A DNA stretch of 64,000 nt from an uncultured Bacteroidales bacterium (GCA_905233275.1 CAJODR010000001.1:532-64531); one strand, 5' to 3'. Numbered from the stretch's first letter, positions 1 to 8,758 are shown. Translations and numbers: made by a program. Notes: a model not told the origin generated them from the sequence alone.

Positions 1-254
1 ACAGGCGACAGCCTGATAGCGCAGCAGGCCACGAAAATAATGTCGGACACACTATCCAAAATGGCCCCGGCTTTGGTCTCTGCGTAGAGTTTCCTGGCCT
101 GCCAACCGTCAACCATATCACTGATGCCACACAACGCATAGAGGGTCCAGAACAGCCATCCGGCCACATCGCAAGCGTGCTCGATAGGGTTCTCATATTT
201 CGCCATCAAATCCGGATACGAAGCCTTCCGGATAGCAGTGATTCTGATTTTCAT
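1..254 (-). CDS. CDP-alcohol phosphatidyltransferase core with a foreign N-terminus (partial)
   Basis: The gene starts at 254 on the minus strand and runs off the left edge, leaving 84 codons. Residues about 42-65 contain the complete CDP-alcohol phosphotransferase signature: D, two residues, DG, two residues, AR, eight residues, G, three residues, D, three residues, D. This family moves a phospho-alcohol from a CDP-linked donor in the membrane. The first 30 residues (MKIRITAIRKASYPDLMAKY, then ENPIEHACDV) do not look like the usual hydrophobic start of that family; they resemble the start of the small TIGR04076 family. I infer an in-frame junction near residue 31 that removed the first membrane segment of the transferase. 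The missing right half prevents judging function. It lies 13 bases downstream of the DUF1349 lipoprotein gene on the same strand. Confidence 0.6.
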   Translation of the reverse strand, partial: MKIRITAIRKASYPDLMAKYENPIEHACDVAGWLFWTLYALCGISDMVDGWQARKLYAETKAGAILDSVSDIIFVACCAIRLSP

Positions 255-267
255 TGGAATTTGCCAT

Positions 268-1005
268 TTATTCCTCATCTGGTTGCTGTCCGTCGTGGGC
301 CTTCCAGGCACATTCTGTAATCTTCATATCAGAGAACACAGCCGTGAATGAAGACTCCTCGGGAGAGCAGGCATAAATGCCGAAACGGATGGCATCAGTG
401 GCCTCATACATATGGCACACGCGCATCTGGCTGAAGTCCACGCCGTCGGTGGAGCATTCGATGCAGAAGTCATCCTCCCTGCGGGAGAAGCGGTACCACA
501 TGGTCTTCACCTCGGCCGATATCGCCGTTGTGGCCCAGTCGGAGTAGCCGTTGTTTGTGGCCACACTACCAAGGTGCTGGAACTCCTTGTTCTCGAATTC
601 CACAGAACCTTTGAGCCAATTGTCACTATCCAGGTACATCACTATACCGCACTGGTCGAAGCGCTGGTGGCTCTGCGTGAAATCCGTCTTCACCACGAAG
701 CTGAAGAACTTCTCCCTGGTCTGCATCTGCAGAACGGGGGCGTTATCGTTCCGGAAATGATAATAGGTCCGCTGCCATAGGTCAGTGTGCGGGGCCGTAG
801 TGATAGAGATGACGCCCTCTTTTATTTCCCAGGAGGCGGGCTCCCTGGTCCACTGGAGTTGTTCCAAATTGATTTGTCCTCCGTGAGCCAGAGCGTCGGC
901 TACGCTGTCCGTGAAATCAGATTCAGAGGCTTTCCGGGCAGTATTTCCGCAAGCGACGGCGAACAGGCAGAGACCAATGCAAAGACGCTTAGTGATGTTG
1001 CTCAT
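268..1005 (-). CDS. DUF1349 domain lipoprotein
   Basis: A 245-residue protein with a lipoprotein signal: hydrophobic stretch then AVAC with Cys19 as the probable lipidated residue, so it should sit in the outer or inner membrane facing the periplasm or outside. Residues about 45-235 match the DUF1349 concanavalin-A-like fold (FFSFVVKTDFTQSHQRFDQCG, the QCGIVMYLDSDNWLKGSVEF core, and WYRFSRREDDFCIECSTDG). The family is thought to bind carbohydrate or similar ligands, but no catalytic role is established. A -7 box lies at 1039-1046. The chimeric CDP-alcohol transferase gene follows 13 bases downstream, so the two are probably co-transcribed. Confidence 0.75.
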   Translation of the reverse strand: MSNITKRLCIGLCLFAVACGNTARKASESDFTDSVADALAHGGQINLEQLQWTREPASWEIKEGVISITTAPHTDLWQRTYYHFRNDNAPVLQMQTREKFFSFVVKTDFTQSHQRFDQCGIVMYLDSDNWLKGSVEFENKEFQHLGSVATNNGYSDWATTAISAEVKTMWYRFSRREDDFCIECSTDGVDFSQMRVCHMYEATDAIRFGIYACSPEESSFTAVFSDMKITECAWKAHDGQQPDEE

Positions 1006-1038
1006 ATCGTTTGTTCAAATTTCGATTTATCAAACATA

Positions 1039-1046
1039 CAAAGTTA
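1039..1046 (-). promoter_or_regulatory. -7 promoter box for the DUF1349 gene
   Basis: Reads TAACTTTG on the minus strand, matching the Bacteroidota TAnnTTTG box, about 33 bases before the start codon. No clear TTTG -33 element was seen. Confidence 0.5.
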
Positions 1047-1183
1047 CTACTTTCTTTTGATAGGTCAGGTGAGGGAACTTGATAGACTGCACAAAGATTC
1101 CTATCTTTGCAATCAGGAAAGGTCATAGGATTCGGTCACTTTTGGTCACCTTTTTTAGTTCCCCTGCATTTTATAGCATAAAA

Positions 1184-1215
1184 TTTGGATACCAAAATGG
1201 TATTCATTATATTTG
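1184..1215 (+). promoter_or_regulatory. Promoter and operator of the toxin-antitoxin pair
   Basis: TTTG at 1184-1187 and TATATTTG at 1208-1215 are separated by 20 bases, the canonical Bacteroidota spacing. The spacer contains the palindrome ATACCA-aaa-TGGTAT at 1189-1203. Antitoxins of the Phd/YefM family repress their own promoter by binding palindromes, so this is a good operator candidate by position (inference). Confidence 0.7.
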
Positions 1216-1232
1216 CAAAAAAGTAATTCATT

Positions 1233-1487
1233 ATGACTGTTGTTAGCATACGAGATTTCAGGGCAAACCAGAGTAAGTATCTTGGTTTGGCTGCCGGTGG
1301 GGAGAGCGTAATTCTGACATCCCGCTCGGGTAGTTTTAAGATTGTACCCGTGACTGAGGACGACAGCCTTGTCAGCAAAAAGGAGTTCTTCGCCCGCATT
1401 GACGAAGCGCGAAAGAGCATTGCCGAAGGTAAAGGTACTACGGTATCGAGTAAGGAGGAGTTGGATTATTTGTTGGCAAGTCTGTAA
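1233..1487 (+). CDS. Phd/YefM-type antitoxin
   Basis: An 84-residue protein whose first 45 residues (MTVVSIRDFRANQSKYLGLA, then GGESVILTSRSGSFKIVPV) have the Phd/YefM DNA-binding fold: an initial strand, the RxNxxxY helix, and the VILTSR hairpin. The remainder is a polar tail that in this family wraps around and blocks the toxin. It is followed directly, without a gap, by a YoeB-like toxin gene. The antitoxin reads intact although the toxin next to it appears damaged. The promoter at 1184-1215 contains a palindrome suited to autorepression. Confidence 0.8.
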   Translation: MTVVSIRDFRANQSKYLGLAAGGESVILTSRSGSFKIVPVTEDDSLVSKKEFFARIDEARKSIAEGKGTTVSSKEELDYLLASL

Positions 1488-1712
1488 ATGTATACCCTTG
1501 AATTTGCTCCTCAGGCACTTGAGGATTTATCTAAACTGAAGAAATCAGAACCTGCTGCATTCAAGAAGGCGGGAAAGCCAGAGCCCCTATCTGGAGATAG
1601 AATAGGCCAATGGTCCAGGCGGATCTCTCTAAAACACAGACTCATCTACGAGATAGAAGAGACCGATATGTTCGAATTTACTTCATCGGATTCTTCCCCG
1701 TTTTCGGCTTAG
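1488..1712 (+). pseudogene. YoeB/Txe-type mRNA interferase remnant
   Basis: Starts immediately after the antitoxin stop codon. It keeps the YoeB opening (MYTLEFAPQALEDLSKLKKS) and the conserved block GKPEPLSGDRIGQWSRRIS followed by KHRLIYEIEE. Family members are about 85 residues long; here roughly 15-20 residues are missing in frame between FKKA and GKPEPL, and the tail after residue 60 does not contain the usual V-L-S-A-x-G-H-Y ending, whose His and Tyr take part in RNA cleavage. The reading frame instead ends in TSSDSSPFSA. I infer an internal deletion plus loss of the C-terminus, giving an inactive or altered toxin that could still bind its antitoxin. Confidence 0.7.
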
Positions 1713-1891
1713 GAAGTGCCGGGATGGTATAGCGTATTATTTTTAGTGCACAAAATTGTGGACCAACTCGCGTTGATAGTTTTTGACCACATTCATCATA
1801 GTTAGGGTTGTTGTTTGTAAGTCAAAATGTGCCTGGTGTAATATCCTTTTTGAAACGAAAACCTCAATGGCCCGTAAATCTTGCGAATAGA

Positions 1892-1923
1892 TTTGGTGGG
1901 TAGTATAGATTTCGCTATCTTTG
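1892..1923 (+). promoter_or_regulatory. Promoter of the isochorismatase-family gene
   Basis: TTTG at 1892-1895 and TATCTTTG at 1916-1923 with a 20-base spacer, a full match to the Bacteroidota consensus. The start codon follows 14 or 20 bases later. Confidence 0.75.
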
Positions 1924-1937
1924 AACGACCAAATTAA

Positions 1938-2486
1938 ATGACAATGAAAAAATACGCTGTTATCGTCATTGACATGCTCAATGACTTTGTGACCGGGCCG
2001 ATTTCCGACCCTCGTATCATGCATATTATCGAGCCTATCAAGGAGTTGTGTGACAAGGCGCGTGCCGCCGGTGTTCCCGTGCTGTATGCCAATGATTGCC
2101 ATACTCCCGAGATTGACAAGGAATTCAAGATCTGGGGCCCCCATGCCGTTGAAGGCACAAAGGGCGCTGAAGTCATTGACGAGCTCAAGCCGCAGAAGGG
2201 CGATTATGTGATTCCCAAGAAGACCTACAGCGGATTCTTCGAGACCACCATGGAGCGCGTACTGCGTGAATTGGACGTGGATACTGTCATCATCACTGGC
2301 TGGCAGGCCGATTGCTGCTGCCGCCATACCAGCGCGGATGCATTCTTCCGTGGTTTCGGAATCGTCGTTCCCCGTGAAACCACCGACACCTATACCGACG
2401 AGACATACCTCGGCGCATTGGAATATATCCACAACATTTACGGCGGCGAGATCATCGACCTCAAAGATCTTCCGTTCTGGAAATAA
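1938..2486 (+). CDS. Isochorismatase-family cysteine hydrolase (nicotinamidase-like)
   Basis: A 182-residue single-domain protein. The family triad is visible: Asp12 in VIVIDMLNDF, a Lys in the YVIPKKTYSGF strand near residue 96, and Cys in TGWQADCCCRHTSADAFFRG near residue 120. These enzymes hydrolyse amides or vinyl ethers (nicotinamide, isochorismate, carbamoyl compounds) through the cysteine; the substrate cannot be read from sequence, though length and motifs fit nicotinamidase-like members. Three consecutive cysteines at the active site are notable. ATG at 1938 or at 1944 (before AAAAAA) could be the start. The gene has its own promoter and no obvious partner. Confidence 0.8.
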   Translation: MTMKKYAVIVIDMLNDFVTGPISDPRIMHIIEPIKELCDKARAAGVPVLYANDCHTPEIDKEFKIWGPHAVEGTKGAEVIDELKPQKGDYVIPKKTYSGFFETTMERVLRELDVDTVIITGWQADCCCRHTSADAFFRGFGIVVPRETTDTYTDETYLGALEYIHNIYGGEIIDLKDLPFWK

Positions 2487-2501
2487 TACATTGAGGGGCG
2501 A

Positions 2502-2882
2502 ATGAATACAGTCCTGCTGCTTCAACTCGCACTCATCATTCTTATAAGTCTGGGGCTCCAAAGACTATCGCTGTCCATTGGAGCTCTTTCACTGTTGGCG
2601 CTTCTTGCCCTCGGACGTAAGGTTGGATTAGGCAAAAGCAGTATCAGCAAGATTGAGAAAGGCTTGACGCATATCTCTGCAGAAGATGCCGCTATCCTTC
2701 TGGAGGCTATGGGAGAGCAGCTGGTGCTTTCCGCCTCCGGCATTGACGAGAGCGCTGCTACAAAGGAACAGAAGACTAAGTTCATCACAACAGGAGTTTC
2801 CTGGTTTGCCGAAGAGCTTCGGGAAGAGAACTCGGCACTGCTTAACGTCAGTGTTGAGCAGTTGGCCATGCAAATGATATAG
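2502..2882 (+). pseudogene. Degenerate XRE-type helix-turn-helix protein
   Basis: The segment RKVGLGKSSISKIEKGLTHI followed by SAEDAAILLEAMGEQL is a clear XRE helix-turn-helix, of the kind found in small Bacteroidales antitoxin-like regulators. The preceding 35 residues (MNTVLLLQLALIILISLGLQ and so on) are a leucine-rich string that does not match the usual start of that family, and the region after KFITTGVSWFAEE diverges and ends at TAG 2880-2882. The same frame stays open for another 89 codons after this stop. I read it as a decayed gene, but a short membrane-anchored HTH protein cannot be excluded. Confidence 0.45.
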
Positions 2883-3152
2883 CCTGTCTATAGCGATCGT
2901 TGCTGCGTTACCAGCCTTTGTTGCTTCACGCTGGGCGGTTATTCCCAGGAATCTGTCCCTGCGGTTGTCAGCCACGCCTGTGAGCAAGACGGCTGTGTGG
3001 GCATCGTGCAGGATACGGCCACAGACTCTCTGCTTGTGATTGTTGACGGCGTTCCGTATACTTCGATAAAGTATAAGCCATTGCCGCCCGTTGAATTGGT
3101 CATGACATCACAATCACTACAAAATAGTTGGAATAACATTTACCGAGTATGA
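2883..3152 (+). other. Open stretch in the HTH frame without a recognised start
   Basis: After the TAG at 2880-2882 the same frame continues open to TGA at 3150-3152, where it overlaps the mannosidase ATG by ATGA. The translation includes SLLVIVDGVPYTSIKYKPLP, which I do not recognise. No ATG opens it near the 5' end. It is either noncoding, or the tail of the decayed upstream gene. The ATGA overlap is the only hint of translation. Confidence 0.25.
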
Positions 3153-6100
3153 AAAAGATAATCCTTTTTGTGTTCACTGTTCTTTTTGCGGCCGCCGCTG
3201 CGGGGGCGCAGGAGAAGAAGGGCGAGATTTACATGGCTTCCAATGCGCATCTGGATACGCAGTGGCTTTGGACGGTGCAGCAGGTGATTGGGGAATACCT
3301 GCCCAACACGCTGTACCAGAATTTCAAACTTCTGGAAGACTATCCCGATTACAAGTTTACGCTCGAAGGGGCGGTCAAGTACCAGTGGTTCAAGGAGTAT
3401 TATCCTGACGCTTACGCCAAACTGAAAGAGTACGTGGCCGAGGGCAGGTGGTATCCGGCCGGCGGCTGGGATGCCAATGACTACAATGTCCCCTCGGTGG
3501 AATCCAACATCCGGAATATTCTCCTTGGCGAGGAATTCTACAAGAAGGAATTCGGCCAGAAGTCCATTGACATCATGCTGCCGGACTGCTTCGGCTTCGG
3601 ATACACGCTCCCGACGGTGGCGGCCCACTGCGGCCTGTATGCCTTCCATACCCAGAAACTGCAGTGGAGGAAGAAGCCGTTCTACGAAGGTAACAGGAAG
3701 TGGCCCTTCGAATTCGGTATCTGGCAGGGCGTCGACGGGTCGAGGATTCTCGCTGCCATGAATGGCGGCGAATACGGATTCAACCCCCGCGAGGACATAT
3801 CCGACAACGACGAGCTCAAGGCCAAAGTCGGAGGCAGTGCGGTCAATGCCGTCATGCGCTACTATGGCACGCGTTCGTCCCGCCACGGCGGTGACCAGGG
3901 CGGATCCCCGCTGCCTATAGCAGTCCGTACCATCAATGAAAGCATCAAGAAAGGCGGTCCCGCCTACAATCTGAGATTCGCCACAGTGGCGGATATATTC
4001 AGGGACCATAAGTATCTGCTCTCGAAGGATGTCCTTCCCGTCCACGACGGCGAGCTCCTCATGGACGTCCACGGCACCGGCGTCTATACCGCCAACAGCA
4101 ACAACAAGCAGCTCAACCGCCGTGCCGAGCAGCTGGGCTATGCCGCTGAGGCCAGTGCAGTTATCGCCGACTGGCTGGGCGCTGTCCCATATCCGTCATA
4201 CGTGCTGAACGAAGCCTACAGGCGCTTTATCTGGCATCAGTTCCACGACGACCTGACCGGCACGAGCATCAAGGAAGTGTATCCATTCTCATGGAATGAT
4301 ATCATGCTGTCGCAGAATCAGTTCGCGGCTACCGTCGAATCTTCCGCCGAAGGAATCGGCTCGGCCATGGACACCCGCACCAAGGGCACTCCGGTGCTGG
4401 TTTTCAATCCCGTATCGGCGGCCAATAATGATATCGTCACCGTCGAATTCGATATGCCTGACGGCTGCAAGGACGTCCAGGTCTATGGCCCTGACGGCAA
4501 GCGCGTGAAGTCGCAGGTGCTCGAGATAAGCGACGGAAAGGCCTGCATCGCCGTTGCGGTCGCATCCAAGTCGGTCAGCCTCGGCGTGTACGATTTCCGT
4601 CCGGTGAAGACGGTGAGTAAACAGAAAACCGTGCTCAAAGCCGATGGCAACACGATCGAAAACGCCATCTACAAACTGACCGTTGACGCGAACGGCGACA
4701 TCTGCTCCGTCATTGACAAACGCTGTGATCAGGAGCTTGTCGCGGAAGGGGAAGCATTTGGCCTTCAGGTATTTGAGAACAATGTCTCCAACGACTGGCC
4801 CGCCTGGGAAATCATCAAGGACGTAATTGACCAGAATCCCCTCCTGGTAGGAGAGGACGTCAATATCAGAGTCGAATCCGCCGGACCCCTCATGGCAGTC
4901 CTGAAGGTCGAGCGCCGCTTCAAGGAGTCCAAATTCACCCAGAGGATTATCCTCTACGACGGGGCGGCTGACGACCGCATCGACATTGAGAACAATGTCG
5001 ACTGGCAGTGCAAACGCAGCCTGCTGAAGGCCGGATTCCCGATGTCATTCGGCGCAGCCAGGGCCAGTTACGATCTCGGCCTTGGATACATTCAGAGGGA
5101 GAACAATACCGATATCCAGTACGAAGTCCCCGCGCAGGAATGGGCCGACATTACCGCCGAGGATGGCAGCTACGGCGTCACAGTTATGAGCGACAGCCGC
5201 TATGGCTGGGACAAGCCCTGCGACAACACTATTCGCCTGACGCTCCTGCATACGCCGAGTGCCGACCGCGGATTCTCTCATGAAAGCACGTTGGATATTG
5301 GCCCGCATACCTTCACTTATTCCATAGTCGGGCATCCAGGTGCACTGGACGGCGCCAAAGCCACCACGGCGGCGGACCTGCTGAACCAGCGCAAGTCGGC
5401 ATTCGTCACTACCCGTCATGCGGGCAGCCTGGGACAGGAATTCTCCATGGTCAGCACGGACAATCCGTCAATCCGGGTAAAGGCTCTCAAGAATGCTGAA
5501 GACGGGGATGGCATCATCGTCCGCGTGTATGAACTCTCCGGCAATAAAGCCAGCGGCAATGTGACATTCGCCGGCAACATCGTGTCGGCGGAAGAGACCA
5601 ATGGTATTGAAGAACGAATCGGCCCCGCGAGTTTTGCCGGCAGGAATCTCCATGTGGAGGCAGGCCGCTTCGCTCCCAAGACTTACCGTGTCAGGCTGGC
5701 TGCACCTGCCGTCAAGGTCGCTGCTCCGGAATTAAGGACGATTGCCCTGCCTTACAACAAGGTGGCTATCAGTTCCAACGGATTCTCCGCGTTCGGACAC
5801 ATGGACAAGGCGTGGCATTCATACGCCGCCGAGCAGATTCCCGAAGAAATCCTTTACGGAGGGGTGACTTTCCGCCCCGGCGAGGCTGACTATGACAACG
5901 CCGTAGCATGCGACGGACAGACCCTGGCGCTCCCGGCTGGCACTCGAGGAGTTTATCTTCTCGCCGCCGCGTCCGAGGGGGACAAGGAGGCCGTATTCCA
6001 CTGCGGATCAGATGTTTCCGTCAGCATTCCCTGCTGGACCGGATTCTTTGGTAGCGGCTACTGGGAGCCGTATCAGGCTTTCCTCAAAGAGGGAGATGTC

Positions 6101-6310
6101 GCTTACGTCGGCTCGCATCGTCACGATTCTTCCAAGCGCGACGAGATATACGTCGAGACATATATGTATATGGTATATATCCCCGTGCCGGACGGCGTCA
6201 CTGAGCTGGTGCTTCCGAAGGATAAGGAGATCACAGTATTCGCCGCAGAGGCGCGAATGACTCCCCGCTCAGAGGCCCGCGAAATAACAAACTCCGTAAC
6301 CAGGCTCTAG
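3149..6310 (+). CDS. GH38 alpha-mannosidase, secreted
   Basis: A 1053-residue enzyme with a cleavable signal peptide (MKKIILFVFTVLFAAAAAGA). Glycoside hydrolase family 38 features: zinc ligands His34 and Asp36 in ASNAHLDTQWLW, the nucleophile Asp146 in MLPDCFGFGYTLP, and a later zinc His in the WHQFHDD block near residue 366. The central and C-terminal beta domains are present, so it looks complete. GH38 enzymes release alpha-linked mannose from N-glycans or mannans by a retaining mechanism; the signal peptide puts it in the periplasm or outside. It converges on a TonB-family barrel gene, which suggests but does not prove joint glycan use. The stop codon lies inside a terminator hairpin. Confidence 0.92.
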   Translation: MKKIILFVFTVLFAAAAAGAQEKKGEIYMASNAHLDTQWLWTVQQVIGEYLPNTLYQNFKLLEDYPDYKFTLEGAVKYQWFKEYYPDAYAKLKEYVAEGRWYPAGGWDANDYNVPSVESNIRNILLGEEFYKKEFGQKSIDIMLPDCFGFGYTLPTVAAHCGLYAFHTQKLQWRKKPFYEGNRKWPFEFGIWQGVDGSRILAAMNGGEYGFNPREDISDNDELKAKVGGSAVNAVMRYYGTRSSRHGGDQGGSPLPIAVRTINESIKKGGPAYNLRFATVADIFRDHKYLLSKDVLPVHDGELLMDVHGTGVYTANSNNKQLNRRAEQLGYAAEASAVIADWLGAVPYPSYVLNEAYRRFIWHQFHDDLTGTSIKEVYPFSWNDIMLSQNQFAATVESSAEGIGSAMDTRTKGTPVLVFNPVSAANNDIVTVEFDMPDGCKDVQVYGPDGKRVKSQVLEISDGKACIAVAVASKSVSLGVYDFRPVKTVSKQKTVLKADGNTIENAIYKLTVDANGDICSVIDKRCDQELVAEGEAFGLQVFENNVSNDWPAWEIIKDVIDQNPLLVGEDVNIRVESAGPLMAVLKVERRFKESKFTQRIILYDGAADDRIDIENNVDWQCKRSLLKAGFPMSFGAARASYDLGLGYIQRENNTDIQYEVPAQEWADITAEDGSYGVTVMSDSRYGWDKPCDNTIRLTLLHTPSADRGFSHESTLDIGPHTFTYSIVGHPGALDGAKATTAADLLNQRKSAFVTTRHAGSLGQEFSMVSTDNPSIRVKALKNAEDGDGIIVRVYELSGNKASGNVTFAGNIVSAEETNGIEERIGPASFAGRNLHVEAGRFAPKTYRVRLAAPAVKVAAPELRTIALPYNKVAISSNGFSAFGHMDKAWHSYAAEQIPEEILYGGVTFRPGEADYDNAVACDGQTLALPAGTRGVYLLAAASEGDKEAVFHCGSDVSVSIPCWTGFFGSGYWEPYQAFLKEGDVAYVGSHRHDSSKRDEIYVETYMYMVYIPVPDGVTELVLPKDKEITVFAAEARMTPRSEAREITNSVTRL

Positions 6311-6329
6311 GCCGGGCTACGGAGTTTGT
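6287..6329. terminator. Bidirectional terminator hairpin
   Basis: ACAAACTCCGTA at 6287-6298 pairs perfectly with TACGGAGTTTGT at 6318-6329, a 12-base stem with a 19-base loop. It covers the last codons of the mannosidase and lies between two convergent genes, so it can serve both strands. Confidence 0.75.
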
Positions 6330-6346
6330 ATAACTCCTCCAACCCC

Positions 6347-8731
6347 TTACATACGGGCTTTCTCGTCGGCGCCGGCACCGGTGCCGCGGTACTTGCTTTG
6401 GGCGGAGTTGAAGTTGTAGCGGATGGACAGTTTGACTTTCTGCGTGTCCAGCCAGTTGGTCTGCATGATGGTATGGCTGCCGAAATCGCTGTTCACGTCC
6501 ATGTGGGCCATTCCGAGGAGATCGGCGCCCTCGAGGCGGAGGATCAGCGAACCGTCTTTCAGCAAAGTCTTCTGGACAGCGGCGGTAACATCGCAATAGA
6601 CCCGCTTCATGTACAGGTTCTGCGAATAACCCTTGGTCTGCATCAGTGCGCCGAGCTCCAGCTGCCAGCCACCGTTCAGGGTAAGGGTGTTGAACAGCTG
6701 CGCGACGAATACCGGCTTGTTGTTGAAGCTGACCTTTCTCTTTCCGGAAGGCTCGCGGGGATCGTCCATGTTGAGGGTGAGCCACTGCGGCATTGCACCG
6801 ATGGTATAATTGATCGTCCACGGGCCGATAGTGGGCGTCAGGTTGACGAATGCCGTCATCAGCCTGAACGGCGAATCAATATTGCAGGGTTTCACGAGAA
6901 CCACGCCGTCCTGAATTCCCTCTTTCACGTACGGCGCCGACCAAAGCATCATGGCATCGTCGGTGCGGGTGTAATTGACCATGAAGGTGACGAATTTCCA
7001 TACGGCGGTGACCCCGAAATCGTGCGAAATCTCCGGCTGCAACTGGGCATTGCCGCTCTGCCAGATATAGCGGCTGTTGTAGCGGATGGCCCCCGACAGG
7101 TTGGCATAATTGGGCCTGCGCGTCTTGGCGCTGTAATTCAGCATCAGCTGCACCGGGCCGACGGCTCCCGCGTATGAGAGTGTCGGGAACCAGTGGCCAT
7201 AATCGCGGGCCAGGTCATTGGTCGGATTGACGGCGTCCTCGTATGCGTAATGGACATACTCGTAGCGGAGACCTGCATTGAACATTCCGAGCTTCGGAAG
7301 CATGAATCCGTATGAGGCGAATGCCGCATAGTTGTCTTCATTGACCTGTGCTGAGGAAGAAGGAATGGCCACGCCGCGGATCTGATATTCGTCTGAACGG
7401 CGCGTGAATGTCTCCTCGGTGCCGGCCTGGAGCTGCCCCATCCATATCGGATAGGAGAGTACGGCTTTTGCGGCATAGAGCCGAGAATCGTTGCTGCTGA
7501 TAGACCAAATGTCAGCATCGGAAGTTAGCTCGCTTGATTCATCGGCAGTGGAAAGGGAGGAATCGTCTGTCCCATAATAGTCCAGGTTCACATCGATGCC
7601 CAACTTTCCGCCCACGACACCGTTGTAATACAGATTGGCTCCGAGGTTTGACGGGGCATCATCGCCCATGGTATCAGACGATTTTGTGGTCAGATTGTCA
7701 ATCATGACGCCGTTGGCGAATACCTCCGTGTTCACGATCGTAATATCCTTGCTCTTCAGGGTCCTGCCCCACTCAATCTTGCCGCCCATGAAGTGATTGT
7801 CGGCGATCTGCCAGTTGACACCGGCATTTCCGTAGATGCTCTTTCCGAAGTATTCGACGTTGATTTCGCCTATGTTTTTCAGCTCGTTGATGACGCCATC
7901 CTTGTTGTAGTAGCTACTGGTTGTGGCCTCTGAGATCTGCTGGGCAGTGTTTCCGGCGAAGTTGATGCCGCCGAAGAAGTCAACACCGCCTGTCCGGTAG
8001 TTCGCGTTGACCGCGGCGAATTGATTGTTGCCCTTTTTCCAATTGACGGACTGCGCATCAGAAGCGTTGAGGCTGAAGCCGAATCCTTCGCCCTGACGGC
8101 GAATAGTCTTTATTCGCACGACACTCCGTACGGTGGCGTCATACTGCGCTCCGGGGTTGGTGATGACCTCGACGCTCTGGATCTCGTTGCTCTGGAGGCG
8201 CTCCAATTCGCTCGTATCGGTGACCCTGCGGCCGTTGATGTAAATCTGCGGGGAACCTTTGCCGATGACCTCCAGGCCGTTGTTGCTCTTCATGATTCCC
8301 GGGGTCTTGGCGAGTACGTCATTGGCATTGCCGACATTCTCCAGTACGGAGCCTCTGATGCTTGTCTGAAGGCCTTCGCCCGTGAGTTTGGTCTTCGGCA
8401 TCACGGCCTGCACCATGGCGCCCTGAAGCAGCGAAGAATCCTCCGCCAGCGTGATCACGGCACCGTCCACGGGTGCCAGATACAGCGTCTGGTAGCCCAT
8501 CATGGCCACCATCATGATACCGTCGGTCTCTTTTGTAACTATATTGAAGCTGCCGTCATTTTCCGTCACGGCTCCCGCCACCATGGTGGAATCGGCTTTC
8601 GACAGCACTACGACGTTGGCGTAAGCCACCGGCTCGCCGTTTTCATCCACCACTTTTCCTTTCCAGTCACCCTTTGCGCCAGCCGCCACGGCGGCGAATA
8701 ACAGGGTGCAAACGACAAAAAACTTTTTCAT
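6347..8731 (-). CDS. Outer-membrane beta-barrel receptor, TonB-dependent receptor-like
   Basis: A 794-residue protein with a signal peptide (MKKFFVVCTLLFAAVAAGA). Residues about 22-105 form a carboxypeptidase-regulatory-like beta-sandwich (GKVVDENGEPVAYANVVVLS). Residues about 120-215 look like a plug domain (GNANDVLAKTPGIMKSNNGL; IYINGRRVT; IQSVEVITNPGAQYD). The rest is a beta-barrel of the kind found in the Bacteroidota outer-membrane barrel family related to TonB-dependent receptors, ending in aromatic-rich strands near KLSIRYNFN. Its ligand is unknown and there is no adjacent SusD-like lipoprotein. It has its own -7 box at 8751-8758. Confidence 0.85.
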   Translation of the reverse strand: MKKFFVVCTLLFAAVAAGAKGDWKGKVVDENGEPVAYANVVVLSKADSTMVAGAVTENDGSFNIVTKETDGIMMVAMMGYQTLYLAPVDGAVITLAEDSSLLQGAMVQAVMPKTKLTGEGLQTSIRGSVLENVGNANDVLAKTPGIMKSNNGLEVIGKGSPQIYINGRRVTDTSELERLQSNEIQSVEVITNPGAQYDATVRSVVRIKTIRRQGEGFGFSLNASDAQSVNWKKGNNQFAAVNANYRTGGVDFFGGINFAGNTAQQISEATTSSYYNKDGVINELKNIGEINVEYFGKSIYGNAGVNWQIADNHFMGGKIEWGRTLKSKDITIVNTEVFANGVMIDNLTTKSSDTMGDDAPSNLGANLYYNGVVGGKLGIDVNLDYYGTDDSSLSTADESSELTSDADIWSISSNDSRLYAAKAVLSYPIWMGQLQAGTEETFTRRSDEYQIRGVAIPSSSAQVNEDNYAAFASYGFMLPKLGMFNAGLRYEYVHYAYEDAVNPTNDLARDYGHWFPTLSYAGAVGPVQLMLNYSAKTRRPNYANLSGAIRYNSRYIWQSGNAQLQPEISHDFGVTAVWKFVTFMVNYTRTDDAMMLWSAPYVKEGIQDGVVLVKPCNIDSPFRLMTAFVNLTPTIGPWTINYTIGAMPQWLTLNMDDPREPSGKRKVSFNNKPVFVAQLFNTLTLNGGWQLELGALMQTKGYSQNLYMKRVYCDVTAAVQKTLLKDGSLILRLEGADLLGMAHMDVNSDFGSHTIMQTNWLDTQKVKLSIRYNFNSAQSKYRGTGAGADEKARM

Positions 8732-8750
8732 TCTTTTTAAAAATTTTATT

Positions 8751-8758
8751 CAAAGTTA
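8751..8758 (-). promoter_or_regulatory. -7 promoter box for the barrel receptor
   Basis: Reads TAACTTTG on the minus strand, 20-27 bases before the start codon at 8731. It is divergent from the box at 8822-8829. Confidence 0.6.

Noticed and set aside
1740..1765. TTTTTAGTGCACA and GTGGAC near the damaged toxin, similar to the ends of the 57774-57905 element
   Set aside because: The match is short and imperfect, and no second end is found nearby, so a remnant insertion-sequence end cannot be supported.
1743..2561. A 272-codon open frame antisense to the isochorismatase gene
   Set aside because: It is a shadow of a well-supported gene with catalytic motifs and a good promoter on the other strand; its translation shows no family.
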